Assembly (NCBI GenBank): GCA_004376305.1
Contig: SOKD01000238.1
Span: forward strand, 1-6,107
From: Candidatus Cloacimonadota bacterium
GTDB taxonomy: Bacteria; Hydrothermota; E44-bin80
Direction: 5' to 3'
Length of the DNA: 6,107 bases
The notes beneath the pieces are model-generated. The model worked only from the letters and a program-made list of their open reading frames with translations. It had not been told where the DNA came from and did not search any database. Shown here one piece after another: positions 5,922 through 6,107 of the stretch. A program made the position numbers and the translations under genes. Every line of letters begins with the position of its first letter. Within the stretch, counting starts at the first letter, position 1.

Positions 5922-6107
5922 TTAGTCCGTTAGCCATCCCTCTTCCCTCAACTGACCAACGTTCTGTATCTTTTTTTCTTTGATAATTCTGTAAACTTCT
6001 TTAAGCTCGTCTATTTCCCGATTTTTATACCGCTCCAGATGTTCAGATTTACTTCTGTAGTTACTATGATTAATCTTGGAGAATGGATGTATTACAAACG
6101 CCAGGAT
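5922..6107 (-). CDS. C-terminal 61 residues of an unrecognised protein (5' end outside window)
   Basis: A stop-free frame enters from the right edge and ends at TAA (5922-5924), giving 61 residues. It has no start codon of its own in the window, so it is the 3' end of a longer gene. The fragment begins with a hydrophobic stretch (ILAFVIHPF), possibly the end of a membrane segment or a buried strand. A charged, probably helical region follows at about 22-46, rich in E, K and R, and the end is VGQLREEGWLTD. I do not recognise the family. The coding call rests on the open frame, protein-like composition, matching strand and the 36-bp gap to the patatin gene, all consistent with one operon. Chance openness over 62 codons is possible but unlikely. 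Confidence 0.7.
   Translation of the reverse strand: MLAFVIHPFSKINHSNYRSKSEHLERYKNREIDELKEVYRIIKEKKIQNVGQLREEGWLTD

Overview
The window looks like a chromosomal segment of a moderately AT-rich bacterium. It carries seven protein-coding regions, two of them cut by the window edges. The presence of the MEP isoprenoid pathway (IspD), cyclic-di-GMP signalling (HD-GYP), a DUF362/COG2768-type double [4Fe-4S] protein, and degenerate dispersed intergenic repeats would suit an anaerobic or deep-branching Gram-negative lineage, perhaps one known mostly from metagenomes. That placement is inference; nothing here fixes the taxonomy. No tRNA, rRNA, CRISPR array, transposase or phage gene was seen.

Left part, plus strand (2-2031): the 3' end of a membrane-anchored protein (2-355) overlaps by ATGA with a small zinc-ribbon protein (352-1062). 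A 279-bp gap made of degenerate repeats and hairpins follows. Then comes a complete, well conserved ispD (1342-2031).

Centre (2032-2208): this is the convergent junction between ispD and the minus-strand operon. It contains a second, unrelated family of repeats, with a perfect 11-bp inverted repeat and repeated CGAGATTCTTC cores. No classical hairpin-plus-T-tract terminator is visible on either strand.

Right part, minus strand (6107 down to 2209): a tight co-directional operon. In transcription order it holds the 3' end of an unrecognised protein (partial), a patatin-like phospholipase (GTG start), a DUF362-type protein with two [4Fe-4S] motifs, and a GAF-GAF-HD-GYP cyclic-di-GMP phosphodiesterase. 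The junctions are 36 bp, a 1-nt TAATG overlap, and 9 bp in which the stop codon lies inside the next ribosome-binding site, so the last three genes are very likely co-expressed.

Taken together, most of the window is recognisable bacterial gene families. The parts worth a second look are the lipase/Fe-S/c-di-GMP operon, the GAF2 NKFDE motif in the phosphodiesterase, the variant DAG catalytic motif and basic tail in the patatin, the paired zinc-ribbon/membrane genes, and the two repeat clusters that bracket ispD.
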